Positions 4,187 through 12,202 of a stretch of DNA of 13,271 nucleotides are shown one piece after another. The stretch covers positions 1 to 13,271 of the forward strand of contig JBGVRH010000007.1 in assembly GCA_045128275.1 (NCBI GenBank), in the 5' to 3' direction. The notes beneath the pieces are model-generated. The model made no database searches. It was not told the DNA's origin and saw nothing but the letters and a program-made list of their open reading frames with translations. A program made the position numbers and the translations under genes. Every line of letters begins with the position of its first letter. Positions within the stretch are counted from its first letter, which is position 1. Source of the DNA: CAMEON01 sp045128275 (lineage in GTDB: Bacteria; Bacillota; Clostridia; Oscillospirales; CAG-272).

Positions 4187-5331
4187 AAGCCATGGAAGTC
4201 CTATCCGCCTTGACCGACGTGCGGGATGCCTACGTGCTGGATTCAGCCCTTCCTCCTGTCCGTGAAGCCCCGCCCGCTCCTCCCCGCAGATGGCGGAGAG
4301 GGAAGGACGGCTCCCTCGGTCGGGTCTTTTCGGACGGCTGGGTGGTGGCCGCCGTCTGTATGCTGGTGGCCCTGGGGACTCTGGGCGGGATGATCTACCT
4401 GGGTCAGAATCCCCCCACGCCCCCCATCAGCACCGAATCCCCCACGATCCTCCCCCCCGAATCCGGCGACCACCCCGACACCGAGGGGCTTGTGACCGAG
4501 TCCCTCACCTTTATCAGCCATGGCGACGGCACCTGCTCGGTCAAGGCATCCGGTGCCTTCGGAAGCGACCCGGAGGACAGCCGCCTGGTCATTCCCGCCG
4601 CCTCCCCCGATGGAGATCGGGTCACCGCCATTGCCGACTACGGCTTCATCTGGCAGAAGGGCATGAAGAGCGTCACCCTCCCCGATACCCTGGAGACCAT
4701 CGGCCAATGGGCCTTTGCCGAGTGCGAGTCTCTGGGATCGGTGGAGCTCCCCGCCTCCCTTAAGAGCATTGGAACCGCCGCCTTCCTGGAGTGTACCGCA
4801 CTGGAAGAGCTGATCCTCCCCGAGGGGCTGACCGCCCTGGGGGACAGCTCCTTCTCCACCTGTACCTCCCTTGCGCGGGTGGAGCTCCCCTCCACCCTGA
4901 AGTCCATCCCCCAATGGGCCTTCTACAACTGCGCCGCCCTGGAGGAGCTGACTCTGCCCGAGGGGGTGGAGACCATCGGCTACAGCGCCTTTTACGGCTG
5001 TACTTCAATCACATCCCTGTCCCTCCCCGCCTCCCTCACCACCCTGTCCAAGGGAGCCTTCGCCGCCTGTGGCCGCCTCCTGTCGGTGACCTGTCGGGAG
5101 GGCCTTACCACGGTGGAGAGCCTGGCCTTCGACGGTTGCGGATCCCTGGCCTCGGTCACTCTCCCTGCCACCCTGGAGACCCTGGCCCCCGATGCCTTCC
5201 GCGACTGCACCTCCCTGCGGACGGCGGTCTTCACAGGCACCCGCTCCCGGTGGCGCGCCCTGATCGGTGACACCTCCCCCCTGCCCACAGGCTGTAACAC
5301 CCATTGCGCCGACGGCGTTTTGAAAAACTGA
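4183..5331 (+). CDS. Membrane-anchored putative anti-sigma factor with BspA-type LRR ectodomain
   Basis: A 382-residue single-pass protein. Residues 1-52 are cytoplasmic and begin MKAMEVLSALTDVRDAYVLDS, like the short sigma-binding ends encoded next to clostridial ECF sigma genes. One transmembrane helix follows (about 53-74), then a proline/threonine-rich stalk (75-105). The outside part has about eight 23-residue leucine-rich repeats of the LRR_5/BspA class (about 148-350, pattern LP..L..IG..AF..C.SL..V.), closing with the usual W..L.....PL....HCADG cap. The start follows AAGGGAGG (4166-4173) and overlaps the sigma stop by 4 bases. LRR_5 domains are surface binding modules in gut and oral bacteria. 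A sensor that binds an external ligand and releases the sigma factor is inferred; no zinc-binding ZAS motif is seen, so the anti-sigma role rests on position and topology. Confidence 0.75.
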   Translation: MKAMEVLSALTDVRDAYVLDSALPPVREAPPAPPRRWRRGKDGSLGRVFSDGWVVAAVCMLVALGTLGGMIYLGQNPPTPPISTESPTILPPESGDHPDTEGLVTESLTFISHGDGTCSVKASGAFGSDPEDSRLVIPAASPDGDRVTAIADYGFIWQKGMKSVTLPDTLETIGQWAFAECESLGSVELPASLKSIGTAAFLECTALEELILPEGLTALGDSSFSTCTSLARVELPSTLKSIPQWAFYNCAALEELTLPEGVETIGYSAFYGCTSITSLSLPASLTTLSKGAFAACGRLLSVTCREGLTTVESLAFDGCGSLASVTLPATLETLAPDAFRDCTSLRTAVFTGTRSRWRALIGDTSPLPTGCNTHCADGVLKN

Positions 5332-5357
5332 AATTGCCCCAAAGAAAGGAACCCATC

Positions 5358-6779
5358 ATGAAAAAGCTTACCCTCATCACCCTCACCCTCCTGTTGCTCC
5401 TGACCCTGACCGTCCTGGCGGCCTGCGATAAGGATCAGCCCCCCGTCTCCTCCGAGAGCGACACCGCCGAGACCACCCCCGACACCGAGGCCGAGACCAC
5501 CCTGGCCGATATCCCCGCCGCCGACGCCCTGGATCAGCTCATGGGGGCAATGGAGTCCGAGTCCGAGGAGACCGAGACCATGGACAACGGCAAGATCGAC
5601 ATCGACATGACCATGGATATCGCCGTGAGCGCGGACGGTGTACAGAATACCACCACCCTCCCCCTCCAGATCACGGTGATCCTGGACGGCGAAGACCTCT
5701 ACCTGGACGGCAACCTCTTTGGAAGCGTCTCCACCATGACCTACAAGGGCGGTATGCTCTACCTCACCTCTTTTCTGGACGAGGAGACCGTCAGCAAGCT
5801 CAAGTGCGCCATGACCCCCGAGGAGTTCGCGGAGGTGGCTCCCACCCTCTTCGGCACCGAGAACGATACCGAGACCGGGGATCTCACCGTCCCCCAACTC
5901 CCCGGCCTGGAGGGAACCAAGCCCTCCCAGCTCTTTGTTGCGCTCACATCCCAGCTCGATCCCACCAACGGCGACCTCGTCATCACCTGTAAGGGCTTCA
6001 ATACCACCCTGGCCACCGACCTCGCCCCCCTGCTCCAGCCCATGCTGGAGGGCCTGGGCCTTGTGGGCGGCGGCGAATGGGACGAGAACGGAGAGCTGAT
6101 CACCGACCCCGCCGCCACCCTGGCCGAGGTGGTGGGCATCCTCCGCGGTCTCAATGAGGAGACCTTCACCATGATCTTCACCTTCGACAAGAGCGGGAAT
6201 CTCCTCTCCACCGCCGTAGACATGACCATGGACATCGAGAGCGAGGGGACTCAGATGGCCTTTACGGTCAAGGGCAGCTTCTCGGTCAAGGAGGGCGGCC
6301 AGACCGTGTCCGTCCCTGCCGATGCGGACAGCTACACCGAGGAGGACTGGCGGGTGATCTTCGACATGGAGACCCCCGAGATGCTGGGCCTTGTCCCCGA
6401 TGCCGAGGGCTGTATCACCCTCTCCCCCGATCCCGCCATCCGCGAGCGTCAGATCCTTTACATCTACAACCACTACGAGGACTTCGTCTATAGCGGCGTT
6501 CTCTTCCACGTGGAGGGCTATCTCATCGACACCTACGTAGTGGACGAGGAGACCGCCACCGTCCCCGCCCATATCGGTGCCCTGGAGGGTCTGATCTCCC
6601 TCCGCGACCCCGCCACCGAGGAGGAGGACTACGCCACCGTCCTCTCCTTCCAGATCCCCCTGTCCGCCAAGGGCGAGGGCTACCCCGCCGAGGGAAGCCT
6701 CATCAAGGCCAAATACTGCAAGCTGGAGCTGGTGGAGGACTCCGACTTCGGCAGCTACATGTATCTCATCATCGCTTGA
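5358..6779 (+). CDS. Large acidic surface lipoprotein, third gene of the sigma operon
   Basis: A 473-residue protein. The ATG at 5358 is preferred over an upstream in-frame ATG at 5304 because it follows GAAAGGA (5344-5350) by seven bases and opens directly into a signal peptide. The hydrophobic core is at 4-20 and the lipobox is VLAAC with lipidated C23. A low-complexity acidic Ser/Thr/Glu stalk (24-75) leads to a domain with two similar strands, both containing DMTMDI (83-88 and 288-293). This suggests a duplicated or LolA/LppX-like beta fold. A separate C-terminal part (about 360-473) starts IRERQILYIYNHYEDFVY and may be OB-like. The family is not recognised. It begins 26 bases after the LRR protein and shares its transcript, so it is probably a partner or target of the signalling pair. 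The terminator is at 6798-6836. Confidence 0.85.
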   Translation: MKKLTLITLTLLLLLTLTVLAACDKDQPPVSSESDTAETTPDTEAETTLADIPAADALDQLMGAMESESEETETMDNGKIDIDMTMDIAVSADGVQNTTTLPLQITVILDGEDLYLDGNLFGSVSTMTYKGGMLYLTSFLDEETVSKLKCAMTPEEFAEVAPTLFGTENDTETGDLTVPQLPGLEGTKPSQLFVALTSQLDPTNGDLVITCKGFNTTLATDLAPLLQPMLEGLGLVGGGEWDENGELITDPAATLAEVVGILRGLNEETFTMIFTFDKSGNLLSTAVDMTMDIESEGTQMAFTVKGSFSVKEGGQTVSVPADADSYTEEDWRVIFDMETPEMLGLVPDAEGCITLSPDPAIRERQILYIYNHYEDFVYSGVLFHVEGYLIDTYVVDEETATVPAHIGALEGLISLRDPATEEEDYATVLSFQIPLSAKGEGYPAEGSLIKAKYCKLELVEDSDFGSYMYLIIA

Positions 6780-6797
6780 TCCCCGCTTGCATATCCC

Positions 6798-6836
6798 CCG
6801 CCGCGCCGAGCCTCCATCGGTGCGGCGGTCTTTTTT
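6798..6836 (+). terminator. Strong terminator of the sigma operon
   Basis: A 12-bp GC-rich stem (6798-6809 with 6817-6828, one wobble pair), a 7-base loop, then TCTTTTTT, beginning 18 bases after the lipoprotein stop. Confidence 0.88.
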
Positions 6837-6900
6837 GTCTGAAAGCAAATTATGAGAAAAAGACAGACCGAAACGGCGAAATAGAACATGGAAAGTCAAA

Positions 6901-6910
6901 TTGTTTACAA
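6901..6910. promoter_or_regulatory. Palindrome TTGT-TT-ACAA, candidate operator
   Basis: A short inverted repeat inside an AT-rich patch sits just upstream of the -35 region of the pentose operon promoter. Its position would suit an activator such as the AraC-family protein encoded last in the operon, or another sugar regulator. No second half-site is obvious, so the assignment is weak. Confidence 0.3.
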
Positions 6911-6918
6911 ATATTGCA

Positions 6919-6948
6919 TAGACGAAAGGGGGGATATGATGATATAAT
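6919..6948 (+). promoter_or_regulatory. Promoter of the pentose operon
   Basis: Perfect TATAAT (6943-6948) preceded by TGA, an extended -10. The -35 is weak: TAGACG at 6919-6924 with an 18-base spacer. A poor -35 with a strong -10 is typical of activator-dependent sugar promoters. The leader is only about 20 bases. Confidence 0.65.
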
Positions 6949-6975
6949 GAAAGAAAAAATCGGGAGGGCCTGACC

Positions 6976-8721
6976 GTGCCGGATATCCGCGTCCAGAGAG
7001 AAAAGGGCGGCTACCTCTTTGAGGATCACGCCTTTGGTGTCAATCTCGAGATCACCCGCAAGGGCTTCTTCGGCGGCCTTTCCGCCGAGATGCTCAATAA
7101 CCGTAAGCTCTACGCAGGCGGGGATGCCCCGTCTGGCTGGGAATGCACCGCCTCCGAGCGGGTCACAGACCGCCCCCATGAGAGCCTGTGCCACAGTCAC
7201 TTCATCATCCTCCGCGACGGCGGCTCCATGAAGCAGACCTCCGAGGTCATCGCCACCAAGACAGGCAAGACCTACGAGGCCCGCGCCTGGGTCAAGCCTC
7301 TTACCGATACCGCCGAGATCGCCTTCGGTCTTGCGGGGCGGGAGCAGACCTTCACCGTCACCGCAAACGAGGAAGCCTACATCCCCCTGTCCTTCACCTT
7401 TGAGGGCACCGATTTGGACGGCGGCACCTTTACCCTTGCGGTCAAGGGCGAGGCCGCGGTCTTTGAGGTCTCCCTCCGCGATGCCGACCACTTCTACGGC
7501 ATGAGACGGGACGTGAGCGAGGCCCTCCGCGCCGTCCGTCCCACCGCCATCCGTTTCCCCGGAGGCTGTGCCGCCGATCACTTCGACTGGAAGGAGAGCC
7601 TCAAGGCTCCCGAATTCCGTGTTCCCGCCGACGGCTCCTCCAAGTGGTTCCTCTTCCGTGATTCCTACGACCAGGATACCCTGGATATCGGCCTCAACGA
7701 GTTTATCATGCTCTGCCGAGAGCTGAATGCCGAGCCCGAATACACCGTCAGCCTCGTCCTGTCCGACGGGGAGGATGCCCGCCGCCTGGTGGAGTATTGC
7801 AACGGCGACCTCACCACCGAGTACGGTGCCAAGCGGCAGGCTCTGGGCTTTGATCCCTTCGGCATCCACCTCTGGTACGTGGGCAACGAGGCCTACTTCT
7901 TCGGCGGTGAGTTCCAGAACAGTCAAGCCGCCGCTCTCCGCACAAACGAACTGATCCGCGCCATGAAGCAGGCCGACCCCACCATCGCCACCGCCATCGG
8001 CCTCACCTGGGGCTACGGCTACCGCGACTGGTGCTTCGACTTCATGAAGCACATCGACACCCCCTTCGAGTACGTCTCCTACCACGATTACATCGGCATC
8101 CTCCCCGACGCGACCCAAGGGGACAACGGCATGGCCACCACCGAGATCCTGGAGGACAATTTCCGCGACGGAGATTGCTTCGGTCTGAATTTCTATCGGG
8201 ATATGCTCTTCAAGGATGACTTCGCCCCCATCCGCGTCTGCGTGGACGAATGGAATTACTCCTGGGGTAAGGATTCTTCCAATGCCCTCTTCTTCTCCAA
8301 CGCCCTCCAGCTCCACTTCATCGCCAAGGGCAAGGAGACCTACCACATCGACCGCGCCGAGTTCTTCATGCCCGTCAACGAGGGCATGCTCACGGTCCAG
8401 GGCCGCTCGGTCAAAACCGAAAGCACCGCCCACCTCTTCACCCTCATGCAGAGCCACCGAGGTGGTACCGTCATCCCCTGCGACAGCGACCATCCCGATC
8501 TGGATCTCCTCTGCACCGATCACGGCGACCACCTCTTCCTCTCGGTAGTCAACCGTAAGTCCACCCCCCTGGATATGACGACAGAGGGCTACGAGATCAC
8601 CGACTGCACCGAGATCCGCACGGGGACGTACAGCTTTGAGAGCAATGACTTTGAGGTCGTGGAGAACGCGGCTCCCACCGTCCATGGTCATAGCGTGCTC
8701 TTCATGAAGCTTGCAAAGTAA
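6976..8721 (+). CDS. Divergent GH51-type alpha-L-arabinofuranosidase (intracellular)
   Basis: A 581-residue glycoside hydrolase without a signal peptide, so cytoplasmic. It starts at GTG 6976, chosen because GGGAGG (6962-6967) lies eight bases upstream and the next residues align with the family start GVNLEITRKGFFGGLSAEML (21-40). Residues about 47-170 look like an inserted beta-sandwich, perhaps a CBM. The TIM barrel carries RFPGGCAADHFDW (193-205), the acid/base glutamate in WYVGNEAYFFG (E305) and the nucleophile in VDEWNYSW (E425). A C-terminal beta domain follows. The canonical GH51 motif has RxPGGN; here Cys198 replaces the Asn, marking a divergent subgroup. It should release L-arabinose from imported arabino(xylo)-oligosaccharides. 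It is the first gene of the operon, 55 bases before the transaldolase. Substrate is inferred from context. Confidence 0.82.
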   Translation: MPDIRVQREKGGYLFEDHAFGVNLEITRKGFFGGLSAEMLNNRKLYAGGDAPSGWECTASERVTDRPHESLCHSHFIILRDGGSMKQTSEVIATKTGKTYEARAWVKPLTDTAEIAFGLAGREQTFTVTANEEAYIPLSFTFEGTDLDGGTFTLAVKGEAAVFEVSLRDADHFYGMRRDVSEALRAVRPTAIRFPGGCAADHFDWKESLKAPEFRVPADGSSKWFLFRDSYDQDTLDIGLNEFIMLCRELNAEPEYTVSLVLSDGEDARRLVEYCNGDLTTEYGAKRQALGFDPFGIHLWYVGNEAYFFGGEFQNSQAAALRTNELIRAMKQADPTIATAIGLTWGYGYRDWCFDFMKHIDTPFEYVSYHDYIGILPDATQGDNGMATTEILEDNFRDGDCFGLNFYRDMLFKDDFAPIRVCVDEWNYSWGKDSSNALFFSNALQLHFIAKGKETYHIDRAEFFMPVNEGMLTVQGRSVKTESTAHLFTLMQSHRGGTVIPCDSDHPDLDLLCTDHGDHLFLSVVNRKSTPLDMTTEGYEITDCTEIRTGTYSFESNDFEVVENAAPTVHGHSVLFMKLAK

Positions 8722-8776
8722 TACGTGAACTTATTTTGTACATATTGTAATTTTATGAAACAAGGAGAGTATAGCC

Positions 8777-9430
8777 ATGAAAATTTTCATTGACACAGCC
8801 AATGTGGATGAGATCCGCCGTGCGAACGACTTAGGTGTCATCTGCGGAGTAACGACGAATCCGTCTTTGATTGCGAAAGAGGGACGGGATTTCGTTGAGG
8901 TGGTCAAGGAGATCACCGAAATTGTGGACGGCCCCATCAGCGCGGAGGTCATTTCCTTGGAGGCAGATGCCATGGTCAAGGAAGCCCTGGAACTGTACGA
9001 AACCATCAATAACAGCAATCTGGTCATTAAAATTCCTATGTGCGCCGAGGGCTTGAAAGCTACGAAACGGTTGTCGGCTATGGGAATCAAAACAAACGTA
9101 ACGTTGATTTTCTCGACCGCCCAGGCACTTCTGGCAGCTAAGGCGGGAGCTACTTACGTGAGCCCCTTCGTTGGCCGACTGGATGATATTGGTTATGAAG
9201 GAATCGAGTTGGTTGAGGATATCGTGAAGATATTCCGCTTATACGGTATTGAGACCGAAATCATTTCAGCCTCCATCCGTTCCTCTAACCATGTCATCGA
9301 GGTGGCTCGTGTAGGAAGTGATATCGCCACGATCCCCTATAAGATCATTGAGAGCATGATCAAGCACCCTATGACCGATAACGGAATCCAGCGCTTCCTG
9401 GCAGACTGGGCCACGGTCGAACAAAAGTAA
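8777..9430 (+). CDS. tal: Transaldolase, small TalC/FSA-type
   Basis: A 217-residue single-domain aldolase of the decameric TalC/FSA class, which is 210-220 residues long. Visible hallmarks are D6 in MKIFIDTANVDEI, GVTTNPSLIAKEG (24-36), the Schiff-base lysine in LVIKIPM (K85), NVTLIFS (107-113), YVSPFVGRLDD (127-137) and ISASIRS (163-169). Residue 131 is Phe; fructose-6-phosphate aldolases carry Tyr there, so transaldolase activity is more likely than F6P aldolase. It would move a dihydroxyacetone unit between sedoheptulose 7-phosphate and glyceraldehyde 3-phosphate, linking xylulose 5-phosphate to glycolysis. AAGGAG at 8762-8767 precedes the ATG. Codon use is clearly less GC-biased than in the flanking genes (many TTG, AAA, GAA and GTT codons), suggesting separate ancestry. 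No convincing own promoter is seen in the 55-base gap. Confidence 0.92.
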   Translation: MKIFIDTANVDEIRRANDLGVICGVTTNPSLIAKEGRDFVEVVKEITEIVDGPISAEVISLEADAMVKEALELYETINNSNLVIKIPMCAEGLKATKRLSAMGIKTNVTLIFSTAQALLAAKAGATYVSPFVGRLDDIGYEGIELVEDIVKIFRLYGIETEIISASIRSSNHVIEVARVGSDIATIPYKIIESMIKHPMTDNGIQRFLADWATVEQK

Positions 9431-9474
9431 TCCACAAAAACTCTAAAAAATTAAACCCAGAAAGGAAACAAACC

Positions 9475-10782
9475 ATGTACGATCAGATCACCACCATCCC
9501 CTTTGAGGGACCCAAGTCCAAGAACCCCTTCTCCTTCCGCTACTACGACAAGGACCGCGTCATCGGCGGCAAGACCATGGCCGAGCAGCTCCGCTTCGCT
9601 CTGTCCTGGTGGCACACCTGCTGCGCAGCCGGCACCGATATGTTCGGCGGCAACACCATGGATAAGACCTTCGGCAAGGACGGCATGGAGCTGGCCAAGG
9701 CCAAGGTAGACTTCGCCTTCGACCTCATGCAGAAGCTGGGTATCGAGTTCTACTGCTTCCACGACGTGGACGTGGCTCCCGAGGGTGAGACCCTGGCCGA
9801 GTCCATCCAGAACCTGGAGATCATCACCGACTACCTGCTGGAGAAGCAGAACGCTACCGGCATCAAGCCCCTGTGGGTCACCGCCAATATGTTCGGCGAC
9901 AAGAAGTTCATGGCCGGTGCCGCCACCTCCCCCTCCGCTGACGTCTACGCCATCGCCGCCGGTAAGGTCAAGGCAGGCATCGATGCCGCCATCAAGCTGG
10001 GCGCTCCCGGCTACGTCTTCTGGGGCGGCCGCGAGGGCTACGATACCCTCATCAACACCGATATGGCCCTGGAGCTGGACAACCTGGGTAAGTTCCTGAC
10101 CCTGGCCCGCGACTACGGCCGCGCCAACGGCTTCACCGGTGACTTCTACATCGAGCCCAAGCCCAAGGAGCCCACCAAGCACCAGTACGACTTCGACGTG
10201 GCCACCTGCGCCAACTTCCTGCGCACCTACGGCCTCATGGATGACTTCCGCATGAACATCGAGGCCAACCACGCCACCCTGGCCGGCCACACCTTCCAGC
10301 ACGAGCTCCGCGTGGCCACCGTCAACGGCATCTTCGGCTCCATCGACGCCAACCAGGGCGATATGCTCCTGGGCTGGGATACCGACCAGTTCCCCACCAA
10401 TATCTATGACACCACCCTCTGCATGTACGAGGTCATCAAGGCAGGCGGCTTCACCAACGGCGGTCTGAACTTCGATGCCAAGGCCCGCCGTCAGTCCAAC
10501 ACCTTCGAGGATGTGCTCCTGTCCTACATCGCGGGTATGGATGCCTTCGCTCTGGGTCTCATCAAGGCCTACGAGATCATCGAGGACGGCCGCATCGACG
10601 AGTATGTGGCCAAGCGTTACGCCTCCTACACCGAGGGCATCGGTAAGGACATCCGCGAGGGCAAGGTCACCCTGGAGTCCCTGGCCGCCTACGGCGCAAA
10701 CCTCAAGGACGTTATGCCCATGAGCGGCAGACAGGAGTACCTGGAGTCTGTTCTCAACGATATCCTCTTCTCGGGAGTCTGA
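9475..10782 (+). CDS. xylA: Xylose isomerase
   Basis: A 435-residue class II (long) xylose isomerase, full length. It interconverts D-xylose and D-xylulose in the cytoplasm. Catalytic and metal-binding residues are in place: H96 and D99 in FYCFHDVDVAPEG, signature 1 VFWGGREG (181-188), signature 2 with E227 and K229 in YIEPKPKEPTKH, E263 and H266 in NIEANHATLAGH, D291 in GSIDANQGD, D302/D304 in GWDTDQFP and D334 in NFDAKARR. AAAGGA (9461-9466) lies eight bases before the ATG. Codon use is extremely biased to a few codons (CTG, GGC, AAG, GAG, ATC), more than in neighbouring genes, which suggests very high expression. It follows the transaldolase by 44 bases and sits one base before the kinase gene. 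Confidence 0.97.
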   Translation: MYDQITTIPFEGPKSKNPFSFRYYDKDRVIGGKTMAEQLRFALSWWHTCCAAGTDMFGGNTMDKTFGKDGMELAKAKVDFAFDLMQKLGIEFYCFHDVDVAPEGETLAESIQNLEIITDYLLEKQNATGIKPLWVTANMFGDKKFMAGAATSPSADVYAIAAGKVKAGIDAAIKLGAPGYVFWGGREGYDTLINTDMALELDNLGKFLTLARDYGRANGFTGDFYIEPKPKEPTKHQYDFDVATCANFLRTYGLMDDFRMNIEANHATLAGHTFQHELRVATVNGIFGSIDANQGDMLLGWDTDQFPTNIYDTTLCMYEVIKAGGFTNGGLNFDAKARRQSNTFEDVLLSYIAGMDAFALGLIKAYEIIEDGRIDEYVAKRYASYTEGIGKDIREGKVTLESLAAYGANLKDVMPMSGRQEYLESVLNDILFSGV

Positions 10783-10783
10783 T

Positions 10784-12202
10784 ATGAACTACTACATTGG
10801 AATCGATCTCGGCACGTCCTCCTGTAAGGGCATCTTGACCGACCGAGAGGGAAGCATCATTCGCGAGCATAGCGTCAGCTACCCTGTTTCCACTCCCTAC
10901 ACCAACTGGAGCGAGCAAAGCCCCGAGGACTGGTACAAGGCCGCCGTGGAGATCCTCTCCACCCTGTCCGCCGGCAGGAAAGCAGAGATCAAGGGCGTAG
11001 GCATCGCCGGACAGATGCACGGCCTTGTCATGCTGGACGAGCAGGACGAGGTCATCCGTCCCGCCATCCTCTGGAATGACGGTCGGAGCGCGCTTCAGAC
11101 CGCCTATCTCAACAGCCTGGGCACCCTTCCGTCCCTTACAGGGAATATCGCCTTCCCCGGCTTCACCGCCCCCAAGATCCTCTGGGTCAAGGAAAACGAG
11201 CCCGAAAACTTCGCCCGAGCCAAGAAGATCTGCCTCCCCAAGGACTACCTCGCCTACAAGCTGACGGGTGTCTTCTCCTCGGAATACTCCGACGCGGCGG
11301 GGATGCTCCTCCTCGACGTGCAGAACAAGTGCTGGTCTCCCGAGATGTGCGAGATCTGCGGCATCACGGTGGATATGCTCCCCACTCTCTATGAGAGCTA
11401 CGAGGCCACGGGCAAGCTGAAGGCCGAGTACGGTCTCCCCAATGCCATCCTCTGCGCAGGCGCGGGGGACAACGCGGGCGCGGCCGTGGGCACCAACACC
11501 CTCCGCGAGGGGGATTGCAGCATCTCCCTGGGCACCAGCGGCACCATCTTCCTGCCCTGCGATGCGTTCAATACCGAGTGCGGCACCGCCCTCCATAACT
11601 TCGCCCACTCCAACGGAAAGTTCCACCTCATGGGCTGTATCCTCTCCGCCGCCTCCTGCAACAAGTGGTGGATCCGCGATATCCTGGATACGAGCTACGG
11701 CGATCCCGCCGACCCCAATTACGGTAAAACCGGTGTCTACTTCCTGCCCTACCTCACGGGTGAGCGTTGCCCCCATAACGACGTGAACGCCCGCGGTGCC
11801 TTCATCGGCCTGTCCGCCACCACCACCCGCGAGGACATGGATCTGGCCGTCCTGGAGGGCGTGGCCTACGCGCTCCGCGACTGCGTGGAGGCAGGCGGTG
11901 TGAAGATCGACAAGGCCGTCCTCTGCGGCGGCGGCGCGGTCAGTAAGGTCTGGCAGACCGTCCTGGCAGGCATCCTCGGCGCGGATATCTACCTTACCGA
12001 GACCGAGCAGGGCCCCTCTTTTGGCGGTGCGCTGCTGGCTATGACCGCCTGCGGTGAGTACGCTACGGTCTATGAGGCCGCCGATGCCACCGTCAAGAAG
12101 ACCCTGGCCGTGGCCTGCGATCCTGCCTTGAAGGCCGCTTACGATCAAGGCTATGCCGTCTACAGAAAGCTCTACCCCGCCCTGAAGGGGATCCTTGCAT
12201 GA
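10784..12202 (+). CDS. xylB: Xylulokinase
   Basis: A 472-residue FGGY-family sugar kinase that phosphorylates D-xylulose to D-xylulose 5-phosphate with ATP. The N-terminal ATP/phosphate loop is GIDLGTSSCKG (6-16). The substrate motif GQMHGLV (76-82) is specific to xylulokinases. The catalytic base is D229 in GAGDNAGAAVG, followed by the phosphate-2 loop SLGTSGT (248-254). The C-terminal half carries YLTGERCPHND, GVAYALRDCVE and the adenosine motif LCGGGAVSKVW, as in the family. The start is one base after the xylose isomerase stop, with GGGAG (10773-10777) inside the end of that gene. The 3' end overlaps the regulator by 4 bases (ATGA). The length is normal and no motif is missing. Confidence 0.96.
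   Translation: MNYYIGIDLGTSSCKGILTDREGSIIREHSVSYPVSTPYTNWSEQSPEDWYKAAVEILSTLSAGRKAEIKGVGIAGQMHGLVMLDEQDEVIRPAILWNDGRSALQTAYLNSLGTLPSLTGNIAFPGFTAPKILWVKENEPENFARAKKICLPKDYLAYKLTGVFSSEYSDAAGMLLLDVQNKCWSPEMCEICGITVDMLPTLYESYEATGKLKAEYGLPNAILCAGAGDNAGAAVGTNTLREGDCSISLGTSGTIFLPCDAFNTECGTALHNFAHSNGKFHLMGCILSAASCNKWWIRDILDTSYGDPADPNYGKTGVYFLPYLTGERCPHNDVNARGAFIGLSATTTREDMDLAVLEGVAYALRDCVEAGGVKIDKAVLCGGGAVSKVWQTVLAGILGADIYLTETEQGPSFGGALLAMTACGEYATVYEAADATVKKTLAVACDPALKAAYDQGYAVYRKLYPALKGILA

Noticed and set aside
4992..6899. 635-codon open frame on the minus strand opposite the lipoprotein
   Set aside because: Extremely Gly/Val/Glu-rich with no domain, covers the end of the LRR gene, all of the lipoprotein and its terminator; an artefact of strong C/G third positions on the real strand.
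6850..8691. 613-codon open frame on the minus strand opposite the arabinofuranosidase
   Set aside because: Same Gly/Val-rich shadow composition; the opposite strand has catalytic motifs, promoter and ribosome binding site.
8722..8776. Separate promoter for the transaldolase
   Set aside because: TGTAAT-like bases occur but no acceptable -35 at 16-18 bases; co-transcription with the preceding gene is simpler.
8777..9430. Fructose-6-phosphate aldolase assignment
   Set aside because: Phe at position 131 (YVSPF) instead of the Tyr characteristic of that enzyme.
10754..12148. 464-codon minus-strand frame opposite xylulokinase, and similar frames opposite xylose isomerase (9451-10302) and the regulator (12172-13164)
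   Set aside because: All mirror well-identified genes and contain no recognisable domain; the last even reads through the heptamer repeat.
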